In this document: in pieces, positions 26,907 to 35,403 of the stretch
Layout: each line of letters opens with the position of its first letter
Position numbering within the stretch: the stretch's first letter is position 1
Assembly: GCF_029688845.1 (NCBI RefSeq)
Contig: NZ_JARUKW010000014.1
Coordinates: forward strand, 62,001-126,000
Direction: 5' to 3'
Length of the DNA: 64,000 nucleotides
Origin: Natronococcus sp. A-GB1
Lineage (GTDB): Archaea > Halobacteriota > Halobacteria > Halobacteriales > Natrialbaceae
The notes under the pieces: generated by a model
What the model was told of the DNA's origin: nothing
The model's database searches: none
Seen by the model: only the letters and a program-made list of their open reading frames with translations
Made by a program: the position numbers and the translations under genes

Positions 26907-27605
26907 TTACTCGTCCAGAACGACCGGAACCTGACGGCGTGCGACGTCGACGACGAACGCCTCGGGGTCGGTCTCGAGCGCCTCGAAGGTGTTGTAGTGG
27001 ATCGGGAGGACGAGGCCCGGCCGCATCGTCCCCGCGAGTTCGGCCGCGTCGCGGCGATCCATCGTAAAGGAGCCCCCGATCGGGGGCAGGAAGACGTCGA
27101 CGGCCAGTTCCTCGTGGACCGGGAGGACGTCGGTGTCGCCGGGCCAGAAGGCGGTGACGCCGTCGATCGTGACACCGAAACCACAGCCCTCGCCCTCGCG
27201 GTGGTAGGGCTCGCCCTCGTCGTCGGTGTAGGGGCCGCCGGGTTCGTTGTACGCCTGGGTCGTATAGAGGTCGAGTGGGCCGAGCACGAACGACTCGTCG
27301 CCTCGTACTCGTTCGATCTTGTAGGGGAGCTCCTCGAGCCGTTCGTCGACCCGGTCGATCTCGTCGGCGTCGATCGCCTCGTGGGCGACGACGATAGCGT
27401 CCTCGTGGGCCACCCGTCGAATCGCCTCGGGATCGTAGTGGTCGTCGTGGCTCACCAGAATCAGGTCGCCGTCGCGGGCGTCGTAGTCGTCGAGCACCCC
27501 GTATCGGCCGGGGTCGATGTAGACGACGGTCCCCATCTCGCCTTCAAGGCGAACCGTCGCGTAGCCGAGCCAGTCGATATCGACCGCGCCGTATCGAACA
27601 GTCAT
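26907..27605 (-). CDS. MBL-fold metallo-hydrolase
   Basis: A 232-residue protein of the UlaG-like branch of the metallo-beta-lactamase fold. The metal motif appears as SHDDHYDPEAI (residues 52-62; canonical HxHxDH modified to HDDHYD). Further ligands are in WPGDTDVLP (Asp, about 153-161) and PIHYNTFEAL (His, about 207-216). The opening strand IDWLGYATVRLEG is the UlaG-type start. The substrate is unknown; related proteins hydrolyse cyclic phosphodiesters or lactones. The neighbouring FAH-family gene lies 45 bp upstream on the same strand, so cotranscription is likely. Confidence 0.88.
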   Translation of the reverse strand: MTVRYGAVDIDWLGYATVRLEGEMGTVVYIDPGRYGVLDDYDARDGDLILVSHDDHYDPEAIRRVAHEDAIVVAHEAIDADEIDRVDERLEELPYKIERVRGDESFVLGPLDLYTTQAYNEPGGPYTDDEGEPYHREGEGCGFGVTIDGVTAFWPGDTDVLPVHEELAVDVFLPPIGGSFTMDRRDAAELAGTMRPGLVLPIHYNTFEALETDPEAFVVDVARRQVPVVLDE

Positions 27606-27650
27606 GGACGGTGATTGGCGAGGCGGGGCGAAAAGCGTTGGCGGTGTGGT

Positions 27651-28388
27651 TCAGGGTCGGCGGATCGAGTGCTCGAGCGTGCCGACACCCTCGACTTCGA
27701 TCTCGACGTCGTCGCCGTCCTCGAGCGGGCCGACGCCCTCGGGGGTTCCGGTCGCGATCACGTCGCCGGGCTCGAGGGTCATGTAGGTCGTGATCTCGGC
27801 GATCAGTTCGGGGATTGAGAAGATGAGCAGATCGAGCGAGCCGTCCTGTTTCGTCTCACCGTTCACGCGGGTCCGAACGGTCGCGTCGTCGGGCACCTCG
27901 TCTGGCGTCGCGAGCACCGGCCCCATCGGCGCCGCGCCGTCGAAGGCCTTGCCGCGGATCCAGTTCTGTTCCTCGCGCTGGTCGTCGCGGTTCGAGATGT
28001 CGTTGACGCAGGTGTAGCCCTCGACGACATCCATTGCCTCGCTCTCGGGGACGTGGCGACACTGCTCGCCGATGACGACGCCAAGTTCGGCCTCGTGGTC
28101 GATTCGTTCCTTGCCCGCGGGGGCGGTGACGGTGTCGCCGTGGCCCGCCAGCGCGTTCGGCGGCTTCAAAAAGAGCAGCGGGCGGTCCGGAACGTCGTTG
28201 CCCATCTCGTCGGCGTGGGCCGCGTAGTTGCGACCGATGCAGACCACCTTCGATGGCTCGCAGGGCGGGAGGACGTCGATTTCGTCGTCCTCGAGCGCGT
28301 AGCTCTCGTTTGCGAAGTGGACGTGACCGCTCTCGAGTTCGCCTCGGCGGACGGCCCCAGCGGGATCACGGAATCGCACGTATTTCAT
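27651..28388 (-). CDS. fumarylacetoacetate hydrolase family protein
   Basis: A 245-residue FAH-fold enzyme. Metal and catalytic motifs: VVCIGRNYAAHADEMG (about 46-61), FLKPPNALAGHG (about 71-82), HEAELGVVIG (Glu-x-Glu pair, about 95-104), YTCVNDISNRDDQ and the terminal LEPGDVIATGTPEGVG. Members hydrolyse C-C bonds of acylpyruvates, decarboxylate oxaloacetate or act in aromatic catabolism. The exact substrate cannot be told from sequence. The ATG at 28388 starts with MKYVRFRD, the usual family beginning. It is probably cotranscribed with the MBL-fold gene. Confidence 0.92.
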   Translation of the reverse strand: MKYVRFRDPAGAVRRGELESGHVHFANESYALEDDEIDVLPPCEPSKVVCIGRNYAAHADEMGNDVPDRPLLFLKPPNALAGHGDTVTAPAGKERIDHEAELGVVIGEQCRHVPESEAMDVVEGYTCVNDISNRDDQREEQNWIRGKAFDGAAPMGPVLATPDEVPDDATVRTRVNGETKQDGSLDLLIFSIPELIAEITTYMTLEPGDVIATGTPEGVGPLEDGDDVEIEVEGVGTLEHSIRRP

Positions 28389-28543
28389 GGCCGGTCGGTC
28401 GTAGCGCGGCTCCAAAAGGATTGAGATGGCGGCGGGTATCGCACCGCCTTTCGAGGACGGACGGTCGTGTGCCGGGGCCTGTCACGACGGCCGCGGAACG
28501 GAACGTTTTTTACTAGGCCTCGGCAAGCAGTGAATGCGTTCAA

Positions 28544-28562
28544 CTCCGTTGTCCTACGGAGC
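28544..28562 (+). repeat. tRNA-Glu acceptor-stem relic upstream of tRNA-Glu
   Basis: CTCCGTTG-TCCT-ACGGAGC reproduces both acceptor strands of the tRNA-Glu at 28600 (CTCCGTTG ... ACGGAGC) with the interior missing. It is consistent with an internally deleted copy, or with a hairpin in the tRNA leader. Confidence 0.4.
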
Positions 28563-28578
28563 GCAGCGACGTAGGGCT

Positions 28579-28605
28579 CGGAGCGTGAACGAAGTGAACG
28601 CTCCG
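28579..28605. repeat. inverted repeat overlapping the tRNA-Glu 5' end
   Basis: CGGAGCGT (28579-28586) and ACGCTCCG (28598-28605) are perfect complements with an 11-nt loop. The right arm includes the first bases of the tRNA-Glu acceptor stem, so the precursor could form an alternative hairpin that competes with tRNA folding. Confidence 0.4.
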
Positions 28606-28674
28606 TTGGTGTAGTCCGGCCAATCATTTCGGCCTTTCGAGCCGATGACCTGGGTTCAAATCCCAGACGGAGCA
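28600..28674 (+). tRNA. tRNA-Glu (anticodon TTC)
   Basis: A complete 75-nt cloverleaf. Acceptor GCTCCGT (28600-28606) pairs with ACGGAGC (28667-28673), with discriminator A at 28674. Anticodon stem TCGGC/GCCGA closes CTTTCGA, giving U33 and anticodon TTC. The T-arm is CTGGG-TTCAAAT-CCCAG. No intron or encoded CCA. A promoter-like GTTTTTTAC lies about 95 nt upstream at 28504-28512, suggesting a leader that is processed. Confidence 0.97.
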
Positions 28675-28765
28675 TTTTGCTGCGAACAACTCGTGAGCAG
28701 TAAATGCTGTATGCTGGGTTTGAAGCAGACCAGTCGCGCGCAGCGTAGCGAGCACGTCTGGGCGT

Positions 28766-28780
28766 GGTTCAAATCCCAGA
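28766..28780 (+). repeat. tRNA-Glu T-arm relic downstream of tRNA-Glu
   Basis: GGTTCAAATCCCAGA is identical over 15 nt to the T-loop and 3' T-stem of the tRNA-Glu 113 bp upstream (28653-28667). It is preceded by CTGGG with a 5-nt insertion, so no functional T-arm can form. It looks like a degenerate 3' copy. Confidence 0.5.
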
Positions 28781-28880
28781 TGGGTGGTTTTCGGCTCGCA
28801 TGAGGGCCAATCCTCGAGCGACGGCTCTCGGCGTCGCTGCCTCGAGCGAGGACGACGGCAAAAAAGCGGGGACGACGAGT

Positions 28881-29054
28881 TCAGTAGTAGTAGAACTCGA
28901 GTTCGTGACCGCAGTTGTGGCACTCGGTTTCCGTGCCGCGAAGGCGGTTGGGGGTTGGGCTTCCGAGACCGGACCCGGGCGGGAGGGATGCGTTTACGGT
29001 TCCGTTACACTGGGGGCAACCGACACGCACATCCGGGTTGTTAGATTGTGACAT
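28881..29054 (-). CDS. small zinc-ribbon protein, 57 residues
   Basis: A short gene read from the complement, ATG at 29052-29054 and TGA at 28881-28883. The peptide begins MSQSNNPDVRVGCPQCNG and ends CHNCGHELEFYYY. Two knuckles, CPQC (13-16) and CHNC (45-48), separated by a Gly/Pro/Ser-rich turn, form one zinc site. The composition and triple-tyrosine end are typical of a conserved haloarchaeal small zinc-finger family. No function assigned. It stands between tRNA-Glu and the SCO operon. Confidence 0.75.
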   Translation of the reverse strand: MSQSNNPDVRVGCPQCNGTVNASLPPGSGLGSPTPNRLRGTETECHNCGHELEFYYY

Positions 29055-29416
29055 ATGTCGACGTACTCAAGACTCCGAAATAGTTATCCGAGTCGTAAGC
29101 TCCGGCGCGCCGCAGGCACGGTGACGTTTCGGGACGTTTCACGGCTCGGCGTGCGGTCGGTCGGACCGTCTTCGATCGAACTCCCGAACGTCCCGGAGAG
29201 AGTGGTGAGGCGAGTCGTTGCGGACCGAGGCGGGATTCGGTGAACCAATTAGGGAGCTGTTAGACAGTGACAATCAATGAATGTGGCAGGAGAGCGTGAC
29301 CGAAACGGGCGGAGATGTTCGGGGAGAAAATCGTCGAGCGGGATCAAACCTATCGATATGTGGGTTTTCACGGGTGAACCAACGAGCATTTGACGCCCCG
29401 CTCCTACGACTCGAGT
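29055..29416. other. divergent region between zinc-ribbon gene and SCO operon
   Basis: 362 bp; no convincing gene. The stretch 29240-29300 is AT-richer and could carry the SCO operon promoter. The open frames here encode Arg/Ser-rich peptides. Confidence 0.5.
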
Positions 29417-30163
29417 ATGAAGCGACGCGCGTATCTGGGAACGCTGGGGGTTGCCGGAATGGGCGGACTGGCGGGGTGTCTGGGTGACCTCCCGGTCGTC
29501 GGTAACAGCGAGACGGCGCTGGGCGAGCCCGAGCAGTCACGAGGCAACCCGTCGCACCCGGCCTACGGCGACGAGTTCCCGACGTTCACGCTTCCGGACC
29601 CGCATGCGGGACGGGAGGTCTCGCTCGAGGAGTTCGAGGACGAACGCGCGTACCTGTTGACGTTTATTTATACGTCCTGTCCGGATCAGTGTGGAGTGCT
29701 TACTAACCTGCTGGGGCTGGTCCAGGAAGACGCGGCCGAGGAGGGATACGAGGACGACGTCGCCATGCTGGCGATGACGTTCGATCCGGAGACCGACGAC
29801 GCCGACGCGCTTCGGGAGTACGGCGAGCAGTACGGCGTCGACTACGAGGCGGAGAACTGGCACTTCCTCCGACCGGAGACGGAAGACGAGGCGATGGAAC
29901 TGCTCAACGAGGAGATCGGTGTCCCGGCCCAGGTCGGTGGTAACGGCCACGACGACCACGGCGAGGGCGACCACGATGGTCACGGTGGGGACGATCACGA
30001 CGACCACGACGACCACGATCACGACGCAAGCATCCACTACTACATCGTCTTCCTCGTCAACGAGCAGGGGATCGTCGAGCGTTCGTACCCGAACGTGACC
30101 GACGACCGCGAGGAGAACCGTCCACAGGCGATCATCGACGACGTCCGGACGGTGGTCGAGTAA
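29417..30163 (+). CDS. SCO1/SenC-family copper chaperone lipoprotein with a His/Asp-rich insert
   Basis: A 248-residue extracytoplasmic thioredoxin-fold protein. The start ATG at 29417 gives KRR, a hydrophobic stretch and the lipobox LAGC (Cys21), so the protein is probably a Tat-exported lipoprotein. The copper-binding CPDQC motif is at 88-92, preceded by LLTFIYTS, and the third ligand is probably the His in SIHYYIVFLVN (207). SCO proteins deliver copper to the CuA site of cytochrome oxidase or act as thiol reductases. Unusually, residues 178-202 form a His/Asp-rich loop with eight histidines. It is the first gene of a three-gene operon with a TlpA-like and a CcdA gene (2-bp gap). Confidence 0.92.
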   Translation: MKRRAYLGTLGVAGMGGLAGCLGDLPVVGNSETALGEPEQSRGNPSHPAYGDEFPTFTLPDPHAGREVSLEEFEDERAYLLTFIYTSCPDQCGVLTNLLGLVQEDAAEEGYEDDVAMLAMTFDPETDDADALREYGEQYGVDYEAENWHFLRPETEDEAMELLNEEIGVPAQVGGNGHDDHGEGDHDGHGGDDHDDHDDHDHDASIHYYIVFLVNEQGIVERSYPNVTDDREENRPQAIIDDVRTVVE

Positions 30164-30165
30164 CG

Positions 30166-30708
30166 ATGCGGCGTCGGGACGTCCTCGCCGGAGTCGCGAG
30201 CGCGGGAACGCTTGCTGGCGCCGGAGCGCTTGCGGTGTACGGCATGCCGGGCGACGAGAACGACGAGGAGCCCCGACACGATCCCGTAACGATCGACACC
30301 GTCGAGGCGGCCGGCAGCAGCGGCGGCACGCAGCAGATCCCCGCCGAGGACTCGGTCACGTTCGTCGACCTGTTCGCGACGACCTGCGGAACGTGCAAGG
30401 AACAGATGCCCGCGCTGGGCGAGGCCTACGACCGGGTCGGCGACGACGTCACGTTCGTCTCGGTTACTAACGAGAACGAGGAACAGGTCCCCGACGCGGA
30501 TATCGCCGACTGGTGGGACGAGCACGACGGCCACTGGCCGGTCGGCCGGGACGCGACCTCGGATCTGATCGTCCACTACGGCTCGGGGACCCCGATCGGC
30601 GTCCTCTTCGATTCCGACGGGATCGTCAGGTGGGAGGAGTCGGGCCGAAAGGAGAGCGACGAGATCGTCTCTCGCATCGAGGACGTTCTCAAGTCCAAGA
30701 GCGAATGA
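30166..30708 (+). CDS. TlpA-like thioredoxin-fold protein
   Basis: A 180-residue exported redox protein. The N-terminus MRRRDVLAGVASAGTLAGAG is a twin-arginine-type signal or anchor, and the mature part carries the active site TTCGTCKEQMP (Cys74, Cys77) followed by the cis-proline region GTPIGVLFDSDG. It would reduce disulfides outside the membrane, receiving electrons from the downstream CcdA. Its start is 3 nt after the SCO stop and its stop overlaps the ccdA start (ATGA). The set likely supports copper/haem protein maturation. Confidence 0.92.
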   Translation: MRRRDVLAGVASAGTLAGAGALAVYGMPGDENDEEPRHDPVTIDTVEAAGSSGGTQQIPAEDSVTFVDLFATTCGTCKEQMPALGEAYDRVGDDVTFVSVTNENEEQVPDADIADWWDEHDGHWPVGRDATSDLIVHYGSGTPIGVLFDSDGIVRWEESGRKESDEIVSRIEDVLKSKSE

Positions 30709-31376
30709 TCGACGCGGCGCTGCTGTCGACGCTCGCGTTCGCGCTGACCGCCGGCGTCTTCACCTTCTTTTCGCCGTGTGCGTACCCCCTGCTGCCCGGC
30801 TACGTCGGCTTTTACGTGAGCCAGACCGACGCCGAGGAGTCGTCGCTCACGAGGGCGGTCGGGCGCGGTCTGGTCGCCGGCGCTGGTGTTCTCGCCACGT
30901 TCGGCGTCCTACTTGGCGTCGCGTTCTGGATCGGCCACTCGGTGCTCGCGGACATCACGATCTTCGAGGCGCTCGTCGGGGTCGCCCTGGTCGGCTTCGG
31001 GGTGCTCGTTCTCTTCGATCGCGCGCCCTCGCTGTCGGTCGCGCTGCCGAAGCGCCGATCCGGGACTCTCGGCTTCGGCCTCTTCGGGGCCGGCTACGCG
31101 CTGGCCGCCGCGGGCTGTGTCGCACCCGTGTTTCTCGGCGTAGTCGCCAGCGCGGCCGCGCTGCCGGCGGCGTCGGGGGCGCTGGTGATCGGAACCTACG
31201 TCGGGATCGTCGTTCTCCTCATGGTTTCGCTGACGGTCGCGACCGGGATGGGGCTCGCCGCGGGTGCGGGCCGACTGTCGGCCTACGGCGACACGCTCCG
31301 ACGAGTTGCCGGGGCGGTGATGATCCTCGCCGGTATCGGACAGCTGTACGTCGCCTTTTTCCTCGACGTGATCTGA
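30705..31376 (+). CDS. ccdA: CcdA-type thiol-disulfide electron transporter
   Basis: A 223-residue protein with six transmembrane helices. The two redox cysteines are in FFSPCAYPLLPGYV (Cys25) and AAGCVAPVFLG (Cys138). This is the DsbD-beta/CcdA signature, moving reducing equivalents from cytoplasmic thioredoxin to the outside. The ATG overlaps the stop of the TlpA-like gene by four bases, so it is translationally coupled. The frame is open upstream but only as an overlap of the previous gene. Together with SCO and TlpA-like proteins it forms a complete extracytoplasmic reduction chain. Confidence 0.94.
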   Translation: MIDAALLSTLAFALTAGVFTFFSPCAYPLLPGYVGFYVSQTDAEESSLTRAVGRGLVAGAGVLATFGVLLGVAFWIGHSVLADITIFEALVGVALVGFGVLVLFDRAPSLSVALPKRRSGTLGFGLFGAGYALAAAGCVAPVFLGVVASAAALPAASGALVIGTYVGIVVLLMVSLTVATGMGLAAGAGRLSAYGDTLRRVAGAVMILAGIGQLYVAFFLDVI

Positions 31377-31470
31377 TTCCGGATCCCGCCTGCATTTCTC
31401 GAGCCAGCGAACGCCCTGGCAACTGCAGGTATGAAACGTATTCGACAGTGTGCCGAATGCCGAGACGAAA

Positions 31471-31893
31471 ATGTACCAGGAACTCTTGCTCGCAACCGAC
31501 GGCAGCGACGGCGCTCAGCGGGCGGCCGATCACGCGATCGAGCTCGCTCGCCAGATGGATGCGGACCTGCACATCGTTTCGGTCTCCGAGGACGGCCCCC
31601 ACGCTGAGACGAAGCGCGACCAGATGCGGACCGACCTCGAGGACCAGGCCGCCGAGGCGATCGAACAGGTAGAAGAGAAGGCCGCCGGCCACGGGATCGA
31701 GGTCAGAAAGACGATCCGCCATGGCGTTCCACAGGAGGAGATCGTCGATGTCGCCGAGCAACACGGTTCCGACCTGATCGTCGTCGGCACCGTCGGCCGG
31801 TCGGGACTGGACCAGTTGATCGTCGGCAGCGTCGCCGAGGAGGTCGTCCGGAACGCGCCGGTACCGGTCGTCACGGTCCGGGACGAGAGCTAA
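31471..31893 (+). CDS. universal stress protein (UspA family)
   Basis: A 140-residue Usp domain starting MYQELLLATDGSDGAQRAAD. The ATP loop reads GTVGRSGLDQLIVGSVAEEV near the C-terminus, so ATP binding is expected. A GTG seven codons earlier (31450) is an alternative start. The gene is followed by a 16- to 17-bp direct repeat (31894-31909 and 31937-31953) before the next gene. It is not in an obvious operon. Confidence 0.93.
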   Translation: MYQELLLATDGSDGAQRAADHAIELARQMDADLHIVSVSEDGPHAETKRDQMRTDLEDQAAEAIEQVEEKAAGHGIEVRKTIRHGVPQEEIVDVAEQHGSDLIVVGTVGRSGLDQLIVGSVAEEVVRNAPVPVVTVRDES

Positions 31894-32084
31894 CGACGAC
31901 TACGAAGCGGTCGCTTGGGATGTAATGGATCGCTACCGACGACTACGGAAGCGATAATTAACTCCGCCGGAGCACGAGGGGAGCCAACCGTGGCCTCCCG
32001 TCAGGCAGCCGATTCGCGGGCGATCGTCCGTTCGTTCTCCCGACGCTCGAGTCCCCGGAGAGCCGCCGGTGCGGAGGAAACCCG

Positions 32085-35000
32085 ATGAGCCGGGCCGGCT
32101 CGACGCTCGAGCCGCTGTGCCGGGTGCTCGTCGTCGGCGCCTCCGAACCGATCGTCTCGGTGGCGGAGACGGTGACGGCGGGGTTCGACTCCGTCTCGCT
32201 GGTCCGGGAGCGGACCGTCTCGAGCGCCATCGCCCGCCTCGAGACGGTCGACGTCCACTGCATCGTCTGCGAGTTCGAACCGAACCGGGCTCGCCCGCCC
32301 CTCGAGCGACTCCGCCGAGAGACCGACTCCGGCGAGACCGTGCCGATCGTCGCGGTCACGGACGCTCCCGTCGGCGCGCTCGAGGCAGGTGCAGTCGACG
32401 TCGTCGGCCCCACCGATCCCGCCCGTGTCGTACTCGCCCGACTCGAACGCATCGTCGAGGGCGAGCGAAGCCGGCAGACGAACGGCTCGAACTCGAGAGA
32501 CCGGTCGATACTCGAGGGAACCACCGCCGTCGTCTGGGTGATCGAGCCAAACGGCGAGATCGCGTACGCGAACCCGGCAACCGACGCCGAACTCGACGTC
32601 CCTCCGGACGAACTCGAGGGACGGATGCTGGCGCGGGCAATCCATCCGGACGACCGCGACGACGTTCGCGAGGCGCTCGCGGCGACCCTCGAGGGGGCGT
32701 TCGGCACCTCGACGCGCGTGACGGCCAGAATCGGTCGGCCCGATCGGACGTGGCGGTCGGCGGAGCTTCGGACGGTAAATTGGCTCGACGATCCCCGGCT
32801 CGAGGGCGTCGTGGTAACCGTCTACCCAACGAGCGACATCGAGCCGTCGGTTCGAGGCGCGTCGATCCTCGATCGGATCACCGATCCGGTCTTCGAGGTC
32901 GGTGACGGCTGGGAGCTGCGGTACGCTAATGCTGCAGCGAGAGATCTGTTCGAGGGGGATCCGAGTCCGGGGACCCTCCTCGGTGAGTTGCTCCCCGAGG
33001 CGATTCGCGAGCCGTTGCTCGAGGCTGTTCGAGCGGTTCGGACGGACGAGAGGGCGACGACCCTCGAGATCGAACCCTCGAATCGGCAGGAGGTGATCCC
33101 GGTCGGCCTCTTCCCGACGGCGTCGGGAACCGTCGTCCAGCTGCGTGACCCGGAGACCCGGTCCGAAAGCGCGGCTCGCCTGACCGAATCGGTCGTCGAC
33201 GCGCTTCCGGACGGGATCGGCGTTCTCGAGGACGGGGTCGTCACGCTGGCGAACGCGCGGCTGGCGGAGCTGGCCGATACCGACGTCGTCGGCCGAGAAC
33301 TCGAGGAACTGTTCGATCGGGAGCTGGCTGAGACGGTTCGCGAACGCGGGCGGACGGCACCGTTCAGGTGGACCGAGCCCGTTTTCGGAACCCTCGCGCT
33401 CGGGGATCGGCGTTCCGTCGCGGTCACCGTGGTCCCGTTTCCCGACGGCGAGCGAACACTCTGTCTGATCCGGGATCGACAGCGGTCGCCGGCCGGAGCG
33501 TTACGGACGCTCGAGGCCGCGGTCGGATCGATTCGTGAGGCCGAAACCGTCCCCGATGTCGGACGATCGGTCGCCGAGGCCGCGGTCAATCTCGCCGGCG
33601 GCGACGTCGTCGCCCTGTATCGACTCGAAGAACGGGCACTCCGGCCGATCGCGGCCGTGGGCCGCGACTCGAGGACGTCCAGCCTTCCCGTCGTCGATCG
33701 CGCTGTGATCCCGGACGACGTCGTTTGCGACGGGGCTGGTGCAACGACTCGAGACGCCCGATCGCTCGAGTCGTTCCTCGAGGCGGCTGATCTCCGGGCC
33801 GAACAGGTGCTCACGGTTCCGGTCGGAACAACGGTGCTGGTCGCGACCACGACCGAGCCGATGGGGTTCGATCCGATCGATCCCGGCCCGATCGAGAGCC
33901 TCGCCGAGATCGGCGCGCTCGCGCTCGACGAGCGGGACGCGGCGGCCCAACTGTGCGGGTGTCGGTCGGACCGGACGGCTCTCGAGGCGACCCTCGATCG
34001 GCTTGAACGGCTCGGAACGATCGAGCAGGATCTGCTCGAGGCGAGCGACCGGGAGGCGGTGTACCGACGGCTCTGTCGGGGGATTACGTCCCTCGAGTTT
34101 GCCGAGGGATCGAGCGAGTTCGCCTGGATCGATGTCTCCGAAAACGGCCGCGAACGAGTCGATCCCAAGGCGGTCGCCGGAGACGCCGACGTTCGACCCG
34201 ATCCGCTCGCGATCCCACGACCACCGCCGACGGAACGGACGCCGACTCCGGAGACGGTCTGTCACGACGACCTGACCGAGGCGCCGGACGAGCCCTGGCG
34301 AGAGCGGGCGCTCGAGCGGGGGATCCGATCCGTGCTGAGCGTCCCGCTTCGATCCGGATCGTTCCGGTACGGAACGCTGACCGTCTACTCGACCGAGACG
34401 GGGGCGTTCGACGGGCCGATCCGCCGCGGGATCGAACGCCTCGGGGACGTCGGCGGCTCAGTCGTCGATGCGATCGAAACCAGGCGGGGGCTTCGCGGCG
34501 AGGCCGTCACCGAACTCGAGTTCGTCCTCCGCGAACCCGACCCCCTGGCGACGATCGCTCACCGGATCGGTCGCCCGCTGACGGTTCGGTCCGTCGTTCC
34601 GCGCTCCACCGGGGGCGAAACCGTGTTCGTGACCGTCCCCGACGGCCCGCTCCCGGGCGTCGACTCGCTCGCCGAGCTCGAGGGGATCGACTCGGTGCGA
34701 ACGGTCGGGACGATCGGCGGAGATCGGCTGCTCGAGCTCGTCGTCGACGAGCCGTCGATCGCGGTAGCCGTCGCCGAGCACGGCGGCGTCGTCCGATCAC
34801 TGACGCCGACCGACGACCGGACCCGACTCGTCCTCGAACTCTCGGAATCGGCCGACGTTCGAGCGTTCGTCGACGCGCTCGAGCGCGGGTGGGAGCTCGA
34901 GGTAGTCGCCCGCCGCCAGCGCGAGCAGTCCCCCGAGGACGCGCTCGCGCTCGATTCGGTCCTCCGCGAGCGACTCTCGGAACGACAGCGACAGACGCTT

Positions 35001-35165
35001 GAGGCGGCCTACTACGCCGGCTTCTTCGAGTGGCCCCGGGAGAGCACCGGTGAGGCGGTCGCCGACTCGCTGGGGGTCTCCCAGCCGACGTTCAGCCGTC
35101 ACGTCAGGGCCGCACAGGCGACGCTGCTCTCGGTGCTGTTCGAGGAGTTCGACGGACTCGAGTAG
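32085..35165 (+). CDS. Bat-type (HTH-10) regulator with pseudo-receiver, PAS and GAF domains
   Basis: A 1026-residue sensor-regulator related to bacterioopsin activator. Residues 12-125 resemble a response-regulator receiver, but the phosphoacceptor position reads CEFE (Glu63) instead of Asp, suggesting a locked or unphosphorylated domain. A PAS domain follows (about 140-250, VIEPNGEIAYANPATDAEL), then two more PAS-like segments (about 255-480), GAF-type sensor regions (about 490-780), a Bat-associated domain (about 800-950) and the C-terminal HTH-10 (LSERQRQTLEAAYYAGFFEW ... GVSQPTFSRHV). No histidine kinase motifs. It acts as a cytosolic one-component regulator; its signal is unknown. Confidence 0.92.
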   Translation: MSRAGSTLEPLCRVLVVGASEPIVSVAETVTAGFDSVSLVRERTVSSAIARLETVDVHCIVCEFEPNRARPPLERLRRETDSGETVPIVAVTDAPVGALEAGAVDVVGPTDPARVVLARLERIVEGERSRQTNGSNSRDRSILEGTTAVVWVIEPNGEIAYANPATDAELDVPPDELEGRMLARAIHPDDRDDVREALAATLEGAFGTSTRVTARIGRPDRTWRSAELRTVNWLDDPRLEGVVVTVYPTSDIEPSVRGASILDRITDPVFEVGDGWELRYANAAARDLFEGDPSPGTLLGELLPEAIREPLLEAVRAVRTDERATTLEIEPSNRQEVIPVGLFPTASGTVVQLRDPETRSESAARLTESVVDALPDGIGVLEDGVVTLANARLAELADTDVVGRELEELFDRELAETVRERGRTAPFRWTEPVFGTLALGDRRSVAVTVVPFPDGERTLCLIRDRQRSPAGALRTLEAAVGSIREAETVPDVGRSVAEAAVNLAGGDVVALYRLEERALRPIAAVGRDSRTSSLPVVDRAVIPDDVVCDGAGATTRDARSLESFLEAADLRAEQVLTVPVGTTVLVATTTEPMGFDPIDPGPIESLAEIGALALDERDAAAQLCGCRSDRTALEATLDRLERLGTIEQDLLEASDREAVYRRLCRGITSLEFAEGSSEFAWIDVSENGRERVDPKAVAGDADVRPDPLAIPRPPPTERTPTPETVCHDDLTEAPDEPWRERALERGIRSVLSVPLRSGSFRYGTLTVYSTETGAFDGPIRRGIERLGDVGGSVVDAIETRRGLRGEAVTELEFVLREPDPLATIAHRIGRPLTVRSVVPRSTGGETVFVTVPDGPLPGVDSLAELEGIDSVRTVGTIGGDRLLELVVDEPSIAVAVAEHGGVVRSLTPTDDRTRLVLELSESADVRAFVDALERGWELEVVARRQREQSPEDALALDSVLRERLSERQRQTLEAAYYAGFFEWPRESTGEAVADSLGVSQPTFSRHVRAAQATLLSVLFEEFDGLE

Positions 35166-35403
35166 CTCGAGACGGCGGTAGACCCGTATTACCGCGAGTA
35201 GCATCGGGCTACGTGAACGGTCGAGTTCTCGCGGACGACAGTCGGCTTCGGCGACCGATGAATCAGTATAGCCCCGCTTCGGGGGGTCGTGTCGATAGCT
35301 AGCCCCCACGGCCATCCGTTCGCGCTCGAATCAGCCATTCGATGACTACGGACCCGGTAACGAGATCTTATCGCTGCCGTCTCCCCGGACGGCGGATGAA
35401 CCG

